Part shown: positions 17,446 to 25,030 of the stretch, in pieces
How the letters are laid out: each line of letters opens with the position of its first letter
Position numbering within the stretch: the first letter of the stretch is position 1
Origin: a virus
Reading direction: 5' to 3' (one strand)
DNA length: 49,249 nt
IMG/VR virus record: IMGVR_UViG_3300032516_000043
Span: 1-49,249 of that record
Made by a program: the position numbers and the translations under genes
The notes under the pieces: model-generated
Databases searched by the model: none
What the model saw: only the letters and a program-made list of their open reading frames with translations
What the model was told of the DNA's origin: nothing

Positions 17446-17775
17446 ATGAAACTATCAGCAGTTGTTTACGCTTTGGGGTTAGTATCGGTTTTGTCGATGT
17501 TCGGATATTCGGACGTCGGAATTGTCAAGCCGTGGGTATATGTTTCGGTGAGTGATTCTCATTGCAAGTATTTGTTTATGACCGACGACGGCCACAATCT
17601 TGAAACGGAAAACATCTTGAAGGCGGGGTTGTCGGAGGCGATTATTGTTGCGGCCATCAACAAACGGGCGACTGAATATGATAAGGCGCGGGCTTTGGCG
17701 GACGTTGCGAAGGCACAGGCGGATATGGACAAACGCCTTCCGTGGACAGTTACGACAGGGGTAGCTAAACCATGA
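17446..17775 (+). CDS. Small exported or membrane-anchored protein
   Basis: 109 residues, with AGGAGG just upstream. Hydrophobic N-terminus MKLSAVVYALGLVSVLSMFG is a signal peptide or membrane anchor, followed by a short beta segment and a helical Ala/Lys-rich tail (residues 60-100). The stop overlaps the next start by ATGA. I do not recognise it. An inner-membrane or periplasmic role during infection or lysis is possible. Confidence 0.55.
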   Translation: MKLSAVVYALGLVSVLSMFGYSDVGIVKPWVYVSVSDSHCKYLFMTDDGHNLETENILKAGLSEAIIVAAINKRATEYDKARALADVAKAQADMDKRLPWTVTTGVAKP

Positions 17776-17897
17776 CGGAAAATGAAGATGAAGTTGAACG
17801 GAAAATCATTGAAAAAATAATCAATGAATCGGTTGATATTCCCGCCGATTTTATGAATTTTTTGGTGGATAGTAAATTTGATTTGATGGGAAAATAG
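17772..17897 (+). CDS. 41-residue hypothetical peptide
   Basis: ATG 17772 overlaps the previous stop (ATGA), and the frame runs to TAG 17895-17897, with the following gene starting two bases later. The product is acidic and helical (MTENEDEVERKIIEKIINES then IPADFMNFLVDSKFDLMGK). Translation would be coupled on both sides. It looks coding because it exactly fills the gap between two genes. Function unknown. Confidence 0.5.
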   Translation: MTENEDEVERKIIEKIINESVDIPADFMNFLVDSKFDLMGK

Positions 17898-17899
17898 TG

Positions 17900-20800
17900 A
17901 TGAAGAATCTCTTTCTCCGAGCGTTGTTGGTTTCGCTGATCGCCTCAAATTCAATGGCGGCGAACCTGATTGCCACGGCAACGGGGGTTATGAGTGCGGC
18001 GGGGACGTGGAGCCTTGGGGGTGCCTACGCTTTCCCGGAATCATACACATCCACAAATAATCTTTCCGCCACTAACGCAACAGAACGATATACGGCACCG
18101 TTTACATCGGTAGCCGGTTCTACAACGACTGGCGTTATACTCTGGGTCTATGTGCCATCGGTGGCATCAACAAATTTTTGGGTACAGCTTTACGACGGAA
18201 CTACTCTTGTTGCCGGGTCTACCGTAACATTCCAGATATCTTCCGGGACAACGGTAGCTCCATGTCACGGGCCATTCTTTTTCAAATTTGGGACGCCCTA
18301 TCTTCACACTGGCGCAACTTTGTGTAAATTCGGGGCCAGATCAGCTTCGGCAACGGCGGTCGCTTTCCGATACAGCACGTCAACGACGCTGGCCTACCTC
18401 CAAGTGAGGGCGGACGCACAGGCTCCGGCGGCAACGGGGGACAGTCTTTTCATCGTTGGGGGCGGGACGGCTGCCGGGACGATCAATTCCTACGTTGTAA
18501 CGGTTGACACCAGCATATCCGTCGGGAATGTCAATGCCTCAACGGAAGCAATTCAGGTTGGGGCGGGTGGAACACTAACCTGGGGAACATCGCAGTCGGA
18601 TTCTTACACCATTACGTCGTCAAACACCATCAGAATATTTTCGTCATATCCTGGGGCGAATGGATTTGAGATGGGAACATCCGCTACCCCACTTTCAACC
18701 ACGTCGGTTCAGAGTTTAATATTCGCGGCGGGTGCTACTTCCAAGGGTTTAACGACTGCTAGCGGGAACTCAATCAACAACAACTATCATCCGCCGTCAA
18801 TTTCAATCCACGGAAATTATGCGTTCAATCAGGCGTCGCAAGCACTCTACAAAACGTCGGCCTCGGCCACATCGGAGATTGGGTGGACAACGATGACGTT
18901 CACTGATGATTTGGGGCTAAGGGTTGGCGGCGGCGACCTCATCTGCGTCGGGGCGAGTGAAAGCGCAGTCCAAAATGAAACATTAACGTCGTCGGCTTAC
19001 AATAGCGCGACAAAGCAAGTGACTTTTTCCACCCCATTCGCTTACAAACATTCCACGGGGACGTGGGTGTGGAATTTAACGAGCAACGCGGTCATAAAAT
19101 CTACCAGTCCGGTTACGGCGACGTTTATTTCGTGTTCAGGCTATGCAACAAATTCACTCTCCAAACCGCATGTTGCGATAGAGAATCTGGAAATGCAATA
19201 CATTTCGCAATTGGCACTAAACGTCACGGATGTGTCATCGTATGTTCGGTATGTTCGGTCACGGAATAGTTTACCGGCGGGCACATCGCCCATGTTTTAC
19301 ATGCCGTTTGGGACTATTTCAAATTCAATTTACCAGAGTGCCGCGAATATGATCGCTGGTTTATCAAATTTGACAAGCGTTGACGCTATTTTCACAGCGG
19401 CGAACAAATACGTTTCCGTGTTAGGCGCAAGCCTTATTTGGAATGGTGGGATTATCGACAGCGGTTACATATATTTTTCAGGCGCGTCGAGTGGTTGCCG
19501 ATTCACCGACATACAGCAGTATGGCGCGGGTGCGGCAATATACAGTAACTCCAACAATTATGAAAGCTATTTTTATAATTTTGAGGAAGGAAGGCCGATT
19601 AAAAATACCTATGCTGTTGGATGGAATAGTGCCCTCAATACCATAATGACTCTTGTCAATCCAATATTCAACTCAGACACGACAGTCAGGGACGATATGT
19701 TGGCATTGGATTATGCGGATTGTCAACTACGGGTACAAAATGCGGACGCGGTTGCCGGACAGGGCATCTTGTATAAAACAGAGGGCACGATTGAAACGAG
19801 TGGCGCGGGGATGACGGATTCGACAACGCGCACCGTCGGTCGATTGGCGATAAAATTAACTCCACGAAATGACATGACGCTTTCAACGGAAAATCTGTAC
19901 TACAAAATCATGAAAGCCGTCCCCGCGAATCAGGGCGTCACCGTTTCTTGTTACATGCAACGCAATGCCTCTTACGGCCAGGTGTTGGCGGAGCAACCGC
20001 AGATCACTCTTGAATCGTCGGATGGTGCAATCAATCAAACCGTGTCAATGTCAACGACGACGGCGGCCAGCACCTGGGAGCTTATTCTTGTTGGTGGTCA
20101 AATGGGAACGACAGAGGGTGGTTACGTGACGATCACCGTCAAAACGCCCACAACGACAAGCGGCGCGGTGGCGTATGTGGCGAATATGTTCACTTACGTT
20201 GGCCCTCCCTCAGAAGGCTGGGCGAACGGTTATGGATGTTCCGAGATTTGGCGGGAAGGACGACCGTCATGCGATTTCAGCGGAGGGGTATCGGTTCAAT
20301 CTGATTTTCTTAAAACGATCATTTCCCAGTCCACGGCGGCAGCGGTGTCGGGAACGGTGGGGAGCGTGACGGGGAACGTGGGTGGAAATGTCACAGGTTC
20401 AGTTGGAAGCGTATCCAACGTTTCCACTATTGTCACCGGTTACGAATCCTCCACAATGACAGTGGCACTGGCGACGACGACCCATCAAACGATGGTTTAT
20501 GCCAACGCCTCGGCAACAACGACGGCCTCGGTTAGCGCGGCTGACTTGATTGCCGGAACCACGGGCGGTCTTGTTTTGCAGGGCTACACCACGGCCAGGG
20601 CGGGGTACCTGGACAACATCAACAACGCGGCCCTACAGACCATGACGGATGCAACCATAGGCACTACGACCGCAAATCAGGTATGGGAAGAGTTAATGTC
20701 CGCTCACTTGACGACCGGAACGTATGGACAACGGCTGAACGCTATTTATTCCGGGCAGGCTGTTTCCGGTGCGGCCACATCATTAACCCTGGATTCGGGA

Positions 20801-21535
20801 GCGTCGGCTACTGCTCAAATATATCGAAACTGTGTCATTTTTTTAACGGGCGGGACGGGAGCAGGTCAAGCGCGTTTCATTACTGATTATCAGGGAACGT
20901 CACGGTTGGTCACTGTCCCGGCGTGGGCAGTAACGCCTGGGGCAACTACGAAATACGTGATTATTCCGATGGGCGATGTTTCATCTGCCGTATGGGACGC
21001 CCTCGTCAACACATACAACACCAGTGGATCTTTTGGAAATTCCGCAGGGCTTGGTGGTGTGCGAGTCAACACCGTCGGGACAGCCTCAATCTGGTCGGAT
21101 ACGACAGCGCAGGCGAAAATAATGCTGGGGGTTAACTCGTCAACAATGACGGTGGCTATAGCGACTACGACGAACGCTACGGAAGCATACGCATACACGG
21201 CCAGCACGCGCCCTAGCGTGGCAACGTCGGACATCCAGGCGGGTTGCACGGCGGCGTTAACCGTTCAAGGCTACACGACCACCAGGGCGGGATATCTGGA
21301 CAACATCAACAACAGCGGACTACAAACCCTCACGACGACGACCATTGCAACGGCAGTTCCGGCGGTATCAACGGCGGCGGTGCAATCAGCGTGCCAGGCG
21401 GCCATTAGCGCTTCAACCCCCACTCTGGCAGGGGCGCTACTCAACGCGTCTACGGAACAATACAAAACCCAGGGAACATTTGGATGGTTATGGGGATGGA
21501 TTCGGGCGTATTTAACAACGATCAGGGGGAGATAA
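17900..21535 (+). CDS. Giant secreted repeat protein (1211 residues), probable fibre or adhesin
   Basis: Start at ATG 17900 (an in-frame GTG at 17897 is also possible); no clear ribosome binding site, so it is probably coupled to the small gene before it. The N-terminus MKNLFLRALLVSLIASNSMA is a Sec signal peptide. The rest is Thr/Ser/Gly/Ala rich and predicted beta: a jelly-roll-like part (about residues 20-170), beta-helix-like middle (200-600), and a C-terminal part with two related blocks about 229 residues apart containing SSTMTVA-ATTT and RAGYLDNINN. AGYLDNI-type repeats are common in environmental phage structural proteins. A surface or virion fibre is likely; export of a virion protein would be unusual. 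Confidence 0.65.
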   Translation: MKNLFLRALLVSLIASNSMAANLIATATGVMSAAGTWSLGGAYAFPESYTSTNNLSATNATERYTAPFTSVAGSTTTGVILWVYVPSVASTNFWVQLYDGTTLVAGSTVTFQISSGTTVAPCHGPFFFKFGTPYLHTGATLCKFGARSASATAVAFRYSTSTTLAYLQVRADAQAPAATGDSLFIVGGGTAAGTINSYVVTVDTSISVGNVNASTEAIQVGAGGTLTWGTSQSDSYTITSSNTIRIFSSYPGANGFEMGTSATPLSTTSVQSLIFAAGATSKGLTTASGNSINNNYHPPSISIHGNYAFNQASQALYKTSASATSEIGWTTMTFTDDLGLRVGGGDLICVGASESAVQNETLTSSAYNSATKQVTFSTPFAYKHSTGTWVWNLTSNAVIKSTSPVTATFISCSGYATNSLSKPHVAIENLEMQYISQLALNVTDVSSYVRYVRSRNSLPAGTSPMFYMPFGTISNSIYQSAANMIAGLSNLTSVDAIFTAANKYVSVLGASLIWNGGIIDSGYIYFSGASSGCRFTDIQQYGAGAAIYSNSNNYESYFYNFEEGRPIKNTYAVGWNSALNTIMTLVNPIFNSDTTVRDDMLALDYADCQLRVQNADAVAGQGILYKTEGTIETSGAGMTDSTTRTVGRLAIKLTPRNDMTLSTENLYYKIMKAVPANQGVTVSCYMQRNASYGQVLAEQPQITLESSDGAINQTVSMSTTTAASTWELILVGGQMGTTEGGYVTITVKTPTTTSGAVAYVANMFTYVGPPSEGWANGYGCSEIWREGRPSCDFSGGVSVQSDFLKTIISQSTAAAVSGTVGSVTGNVGGNVTGSVGSVSNVSTIVTGYESSTMTVALATTTHQTMVYANASATTTASVSAADLIAGTTGGLVLQGYTTARAGYLDNINNAALQTMTDATIGTTTANQVWEELMSAHLTTGTYGQRLNAIYSGQAVSGAATSLTLDSGASATAQIYRNCVIFLTGGTGAGQARFITDYQGTSRLVTVPAWAVTPGATTKYVIIPMGDVSSAVWDALVNTYNTSGSFGNSAGLGGVRVNTVGTASIWSDTTAQAKIMLGVNSSTMTVAIATTTNATEAYAYTASTRPSVATSDIQAGCTAALTVQGYTTTRAGYLDNINNSGLQTLTTTTIATAVPAVSTAAVQSACQAAISASTPTLAGALLNASTEQYKTQGTFGWLWGWIRAYLTTIRGR
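20449..21340 (+). repeat. Paired internal repeat blocks in the giant protein gene
   Basis: The block with SSTMTVALATTT ... QGYTTARAGYLDNINN (around 20449-20640) recurs as SSTMTVAIATTT ... QGYTTTRAGYLDNINN (around 21138-21330), the two QGYTT-x-RAGYLDN segments being 687 bp apart. Confidence 0.75.
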
Positions 21536-21537
21536 AA

Positions 21538-21900
21538 ATGGAAAGATTGAAAACAATTCTCAAATCAACGACCTTCATCGGTTCGGTTTTCACCTATGGC
21601 GCGGTTATTATTGCGGCGGGGCGCGGGTTGCGTGGCGACATAGCGTTTCCCCTCGTCGCAGGTCTTGCGGCGGTGTTCATCGCGGGCCGGACGCTCCGGA
21701 AACTCTACCGCCTGGCCGAAACCCACCCCGACTACCTTTCGACCGAGCACATCGCTCTATGGGCAAGCCACGCTGCGCAGGTTTACGGCTATCTCAAAGG
21801 TCTTGACCCTGCCATTGCTTCGGTGGGAATGGTGGCAGTCCAGTCAATTTATAACTGGAGCATGGGCGCACGTCGGAAAATCGTAATCGTGGGAAAATGA
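21538..21900 (+). CDS. Holin-like membrane protein
   Basis: 120 residues from ATG 21538. Hydrophobic segments at about residues 12-27 (FIGSVFTYGAVIIAAG) and 35-50 (FPLVAGLAAVFIAG), with a third weaker one near residues 85-105 (DPAIASVGMVAVQSIY), and a basic C-terminus (ARRKIVIVGK). Size and topology suit a class I-like holin, and it lies 450 bp upstream of the M23 endopeptidase. No family signature is recognised, so the call rests on topology and context. Confidence 0.5.
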   Translation: MERLKTILKSTTFIGSVFTYGAVIIAAGRGLRGDIAFPLVAGLAAVFIAGRTLRKLYRLAETHPDYLSTEHIALWASHAAQVYGYLKGLDPAIASVGMVAVQSIYNWSMGARRKIVIVGK

Positions 21901-21901
21901 A

Positions 21902-22138
21902 ATGGACAACTTTGAAGCGTACATCATCAAACATTATTTCGCCTACACCGTTCCGGACATACGCCTCGACTATAATGAGAATCTCATGGCGATTTACAAA
22001 GGATATTGCCGTGCAGGAACTCCGGAAAGCGGCGATCACATCATTGTCAAAGTAACTTACAACGAGAACCTTCTCCCTGTCAAGGTTCAGTCGGCGATCA
22101 ACAAATCTTGGGATGGAAGGGTGTCTCATTTTTCGTAA
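21902..22138 (+). CDS. Hypothetical small protein
   Basis: 78 residues, starting one base after the holin candidate stops. It looks like a compact alpha/beta protein (repeated DYNENLMAIYKGY and TYNENLLPVKV elements about 25 residues apart). Cytoplasmic; no motif recognised. Likely co-translated with neighbours. Confidence 0.5.
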   Translation: MDNFEAYIIKHYFAYTVPDIRLDYNENLMAIYKGYCRAGTPESGDHIIVKVTYNENLLPVKVQSAINKSWDGRVSHFS

Positions 22139-22166
22139 CCTGAAATATTGGATCTGGAGGCATAGC

Positions 22167-22355
22167 ATGGAAGACATATCTGGAACTTCAAAAAGTCTTT
22201 GTCCACAATGCCGACAATTTTACGATGCAAAAACTGGACGAAAAATACCGTCCCTTTCACACATCACAGTTTCAATTATTGAGGAAAAGCATCTTTGCCG
22301 AGACTGTGCTGAAGAACGTGAAGCATGGGGCGCGAACGGCCCGGAGGCCACATGA
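22167..22355 (+). CDS. Small putative zinc-binding protein
   Basis: 62 residues, start set by TGGAGG. Two CxxC pairs (CPQC at residues 12-15 and CRDC near residues 44-47) are spaced as in a zinc ribbon. The stop overlaps the endolysin start (ATGA). Function unknown. Confidence 0.55.
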   Translation: MEDISGTSKSLCPQCRQFYDAKTGRKIPSLSHITVSIIEEKHLCRDCAEEREAWGANGPEAT

Positions 22356-22840
22356 GAGAAGTCGAACTTTTGCGACCAGATGGTGAAAAATTTCCGATAG
22401 GAAAAGCGGGTTTTTTGGCGTGGGGAAAAGCATGGGGATGGCACTACGACGACCACAACCAATGGGTACGCGGACAGGTCAACGGTGTTGGCCAGCATGA
22501 GGGCTACGACATTGAGGTGCCGGAGGGCACCCCCCTGATGGCACCGTGTTCGGGCGTTATTTCGATTGTCGGGGCGGATCACAGGTGGCCGTCGTTCGGG
22601 TTGATGGTTCAGATCATCTACAGCCCAACGCGCCCTTACACCCTAATCAATCTCGCTCACTTTTCACGGGTGGATGTTGAGCAAGGGCACCTTGTGGAGG
22701 CCGGGTCTACCGTTTTGGGGTTGTCTGGACACACTGGGAATACTTTTGGCCCGCACCTCCACATCGGGGCGCGGGGCGAATATGGTGAACCACTTCCTAT
22801 TAAATGGCTTCAAAGGGAGGCGTGCTATGGAAGGGTTTGA
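22352..22840 (+). CDS. M23-family peptidoglycan endopeptidase (endolysin)
   Basis: 162 residues from ATG 22352, with GGAGG just upstream. LytM/M23 zinc motifs are present: GQHEGYDIEVPEGTP (HxxxD, the first His and Asp ligands) and GNTFGPHLHIG (HxH with the second zinc His); APCSGVI and VEAGSTVLGLSGHTG are the usual strands between them. It would cleave peptide cross-bridges in the host cell wall at lysis. There is no signal peptide, so it needs the holin for export. Neighbours are a holin candidate and a DUF1353 protein; it overlaps the latter by 14 bp. Confidence 0.88.
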   Translation: MREVELLRPDGEKFPIGKAGFLAWGKAWGWHYDDHNQWVRGQVNGVGQHEGYDIEVPEGTPLMAPCSGVISIVGADHRWPSFGLMVQIIYSPTRPYTLINLAHFSRVDVEQGHLVEAGSTVLGLSGHTGNTFGPHLHIGARGEYGEPLPIKWLQREACYGRV

Positions 22841-23207
22841 CAAAGAAATTCTGGCAACCCGGAGCGCGGATGGCCGCCACGTTACTACGCTTGAGGAGTT
22901 TTCCTATACCACGAAGGCGGGCGAGGTCATTATCGTTCCTGCAGGCACACAGTCGGACGGCGCAAGCACCCCCCGAATCTTCTGGCGATTCCTTCCTCCT
23001 TTCGGTCCGTATTGGCTCCCCGCCCTTTTACATGATTTCCTCTACCAGAAGGGGCTTTTCCCACAGCCAAAATGCGACCAAATTTTTAAGGAAGCCATGC
23101 TCTTCAATAAAGTCAACAGCTTAAAAGCCTGGGTTATATATACCGGCGTCCGAATAGGCGGTTGGGTGGCCTACGGAAATTACAGAAAAAAGGAGAAACA
23201 AAAATGA
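22827..23207 (+). CDS. DUF1353 family protein
   Basis: 126 residues. The DUF1353 signature is clear: VPAGTQSDGASTPRIFWRF, PPFGPYWLPALLHDFLYQKG, then a helix with EAMLFN and AWVIYTGVRIGGW. It contains the conserved HD pair (residues near 69-70) typical of the family. The family is common in phages next to lysis genes and its function is not settled. It overlaps the endolysin gene at its start and the following gene at its stop (ATGA). Confidence 0.85.
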   Translation: MEGFDKEILATRSADGRHVTTLEEFSYTTKAGEVIIVPAGTQSDGASTPRIFWRFLPPFGPYWLPALLHDFLYQKGLFPQPKCDQIFKEAMLFNKVNSLKAWVIYTGVRIGGWVAYGNYRKKEKQK

Positions 23208-23590
23208 AAAAGTTACTTGCATTGATAACGTTGTTGCTTCCGATGGTTGCGCAAGCCAAGCCGGTGGAATTCAAGTTGTCCGATAAGACGACTTTCATTC
23301 TTCCGCTTCAAGTTGTGCAAGCCGTTCAGTTGTACTGCCCAGAGGAAGGGAAGGGATTTCCTGGGTTAGAGACTGTGCTTGTGGAACGAAAGTCCTGGAG
23401 GTTATCAGCTGGCGCGGCACCGGTCCTTGGAACGGATGTCAACGTTCCCTTCGTCTCCGTATCAACGAGGCTTTCGCCGGTCATCTTCGACACCTCCGAT
23501 AATACGATTTACTTCGGAGTCTGGGCAGGGAAACCTTCCAACAAACGACACGCTGTGTTCGGTTTGTCGGCGGGGATTCCTCTTTGGTGA
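23204..23590 (+). CDS. Small secreted protein
   Basis: 128 residues from ATG 23204, preceded by AAAGGAG; an upstream in-frame start at 23162 would bury the signal. N-terminal MKKLLALITLLLPMVAQA is a Sec signal peptide with a standard AQA cleavage site at residue 18. The mature beta-rich domain of about 110 residues resembles nothing I can name. It is the last gene of the structural/lysis block, and a terminator-like hairpin follows within about 20 bp. Confidence 0.6.
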   Translation: MKKLLALITLLLPMVAQAKPVEFKLSDKTTFILPLQVVQAVQLYCPEEGKGFPGLETVLVERKSWRLSAGAAPVLGTDVNVPFVSVSTRLSPVIFDTSDNTIYFGVWAGKPSNKRHAVFGLSAGIPLW

Positions 23591-23603
23591 ATTGATATCT
23601 AAT

Positions 23604-23693
23604 AAGGGCCCAATCGCTCCCCCGCCCGACTGAACTATCTCGGCTAGCTTCAGGACGGCGGGGGGGGCCTTACCTCTCTTTTCTCTTCCTTTT
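23604..23693 (+). terminator. Putative intrinsic terminator at the end of the late operon
   Basis: Nested pairings: 23604-23607 with 23668-23671, 23619-23626 with 23657-23664 (CCCCCGCC/GGCGGGGG, 8 bp), and 23630-23634 with 23649-23653 in the loop. A pyrimidine/T-rich tract (23674-23693) follows. The stem is GC-rich but the loop is long, so efficiency is uncertain. Confidence 0.6.
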
Positions 23694-23730
23694 AATAAAA
23701 AAAAATATTGATTGGGCGAAGAAACCACCC
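23688..23730 (+). repeat. Left arm of a long-range inverted repeat bracketing the early module
   Basis: This A-rich tract followed by GATTGGGCGAAGA (23710-23722) and an ACC-rich end matches the reverse complement of 40779-40822, with a 13-bp identical core and the poly-A plus CTTTTAAT-like flank also shared. Confidence 0.75.
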
Positions 23731-24009
23731 TTAACACCCCTCGTTATCGGATCTATCCACCTCTCAAATCGTCGGTGAAAAGGCAAATAAACGCAAAATT
23801 AGAGGTTTATTTTGGAGTTCTAAAATATATTTTCTCAGACGGAAAACATCTGAAAAACGATGATTTGCACTGTATTTGAGGCGTAAAATATTTTTCAAAA
23901 TGAAGTCTCTAAATAAGTTGAATATCATCGCTTTTCAAGCGAATATAAATTCCGAATTTTTTATTTTCAAAAAAGCTCACAAAGTCATCAGTTTTCACGA
24001 TAAAAAAAC

Positions 24010-24040
24010 TTTTGCAATTTTCGCAAAAAAGAGTTATAAT
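24010..24040 (+). promoter_or_regulatory. Sigma70 early promoter with overlapping inverted repeat
   Basis: The -35 box TTGCAA (24012-24017) and the perfect -10 box TATAAT (24035-24040) are 17 bp apart. Transcription would start near 24047 and give a leader of about 38 nt before the ATG at 24085. TTTTGC (24010-24015) and GCAAAA (24023-24028), separated by 7 bp, form an inverted repeat over the -35 box, a likely repressor or activator site. Confidence 0.82.
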
Positions 24041-24084
24041 ACGGGTGTAGCAAGTTTAGGAAGTATAAATCCGGAGGTGCGAAA

Positions 24085-24423
24085 ATGAAAACCACTCAAG
24101 AAAAATGGAATGACTTGGTTGCCAAGTTCCACAAAGAATCTGGACTGGTCAAGCTCGTCACGAAAGAGCTAGGGACGTACGAAGGCAAGAAGACCTTTGG
24201 CACGGTTCGCTTCGAGCTAATTCTGGACGTCTCGGATCAACCCTTCCTCGACCATGAAACCTACAAAAAGGGAAACGCCTACGTGTATTTTTCCCAGAAA
24301 ATGTATGACTTCTTGACGGACGCTGTTGAAGAAACCTTCGGTGCAGAGGTGGGTTGGAACAATACGAGAACAACTGGTTGGGTTTTTTTCAACTTGAAAA
24401 GCGAAGTGAAGGTGTTGTCGTGA
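24085..24423 (+). CDS. First early protein, unknown function
   Basis: 112 residues; strong ribosome binding site GGAGGTG at 24073-24079. This is the first gene after the early promoter. It reads as a compact alpha/beta protein (MKTTQEKWNDLVAKFHKESG helix, then strands RFELILDV and VGWNNTRTTGWVFFNL) and matches no family I know. First-transcribed phage genes are often host take-over or antidefence factors. Its ribosome binding site is perfectly complementary over 13 nt to 24533-24545 downstream. Confidence 0.65.
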   Translation: MKTTQEKWNDLVAKFHKESGLVKLVTKELGTYEGKKTFGTVRFELILDVSDQPFLDHETYKKGNAYVYFSQKMYDFLTDAVEETFGAEVGWNNTRTTGWVFFNLKSEVKVLS

Positions 24424-24599
24424 AAACAACAACTTCCTTCCTTTCAAGAGCGCGGGTCTGTGCGATGAGGAAAACCCGAAATGGGCTTTCTTTCCTTAAA
24501 AAGAACGGCTTCATAAAGAATCTTCCCCGAAGTTCGCACCTCCGGGGACCTTCCCGCCGTCGGCCTTCCTCCTCCCAGGAGGCACCGGCGGCGCGGTAA
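24420..24599 (+). CDS. Doubtful Arg/Ser-rich peptide overlapping a structured segment
   Basis: A 59-codon frame from GTG 24420 (GTGA overlap with the previous stop) gives a basic peptide rich in Arg, Ser and Pro (ending SSSQEAPAAR). The latter half lies in GC-rich hairpins and looks like translation of structured RNA rather than protein sequence. No good ribosome binding site. I list it because it fills the gap, but an RNA function for this stretch is more likely. Confidence 0.22.
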   Translation: MKTTTSFLSRARVCAMRKTRNGLSFLKKNGFIKNLPRSSHLRGPSRRRPSSSQEAPAAR

Positions 24600-24640
24600 G
24601 GCGAGGCTCGTGTCCGCCCCCTCCACGTGGGGAGCCTTGG
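24520..24640 (+). ncRNA. Candidate structured RNA with a loop antisense to nearby ribosome binding sites
   Basis: Three GC-rich hairpins in series: H1 24524-24529/24543-24548 (6 bp); H2 24555-24563/24585-24593 (9 bp with one G-U) topped by 24568-24572/24578-24582; H3 24604-24609/24632-24637. TTCGCACCTCCGG, in the loop and 3' arm of H1 (24533-24545), is exactly complementary to the ribosome binding site of the 24085 gene (24071-24083), to 10 nt of that for 24686 (24676-24685) and 11 nt of that for 24801 (24787-24797). It may work in cis on the early transcript or be released as a small RNA. No known RNA family recognised. Confidence 0.5.
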
Positions 24641-24685
24641 GTTGTTTGCTGAGAACGGACCATTCGAAACAAGACGAGGTGCGAA

Positions 24686-25030
24686 ATGCGAATAGTATTG
24701 TTGACCTTGATGGCGATAGGGCTTCAAGGATGTGGGTGGCTCAGTCAGAATATTCAGTACTGGCCGAGTTGCCCGCCATGCGAAAACCGGAGGTGCGCAG
24801 ATGAATGGAATAATCGTATCCTTAAAAAAGAAGTTCAACCAGATCGCGCTGGTGGTTTGGGTATTCCCAACCGGCGAGGTCCGCTCAGCGTCATCTTTGA
24901 CGGCCAAGGAACAGGAATGGTTCAGTTCCCAGAAACCACCAACCAGTTTCGCGAGTCAATTGCTGGCAGTCCGTTATCTCCAGTTGAAAGGCTGGAAGAT
25001 CCAAACGACCAGAGATTGGCAAGAAGCTGA
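24686..25030 (+). CDS. Putative lipoprotein (3' part uncertain)
   Basis: 114 residues. The first 20 residues are a lipoprotein signal: MRIVLLTLMAIGLQGCGW with lipobox LQGC at residues 13-16. Preceded by GAGGTGCGAA. The next part has CPPC and RRC. From codon 39 onward the frame overlaps the gene at 24801 in a different frame, and that part (Pro/Gly/Arg-rich) looks like a shadow, so the true product may be shorter than the frame suggests or the two may be overprinted. It would be anchored in the host envelope, perhaps for superinfection exclusion. Confidence 0.45.
   Translation: MRIVLLTLMAIGLQGCGWLSQNIQYWPSCPPCENRRCADEWNNRILKKEVQPDRAGGLGIPNRRGPLSVIFDGQGTGMVQFPETTNQFRESIAGSPLSPVERLEDPNDQRLARS

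Larger units (their letters stand above)
23591..24084 (+). other. 494-bp non-coding AT-rich region between late and early modules
   Basis: It contains the terminator-like hairpin, one arm of the long-range inverted repeat, a perfect 5-bp hairpin (23929-23933 with 23937-23941), a near-consensus promoter and about nine copies of TTTTC/GAAAA at 15-50 bp spacing (23777, 23830, 23842, 23852, 23892, 23932, 23964, 23992, 24018). The composition shifts sharply from GC-rich genes to A+T-rich DNA. It could be the replication origin and/or early control region; no iteron array is clear. A 70-codon open frame at 23876 crosses the promoter and is not convincing. Confidence 0.5.

Noticed and set aside
23876-24088. 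70-codon + strand frame in the intergenic region
   Set aside because: It runs through the promoter, begins with TTG without a ribosome binding site and its composition follows the A+T bias.
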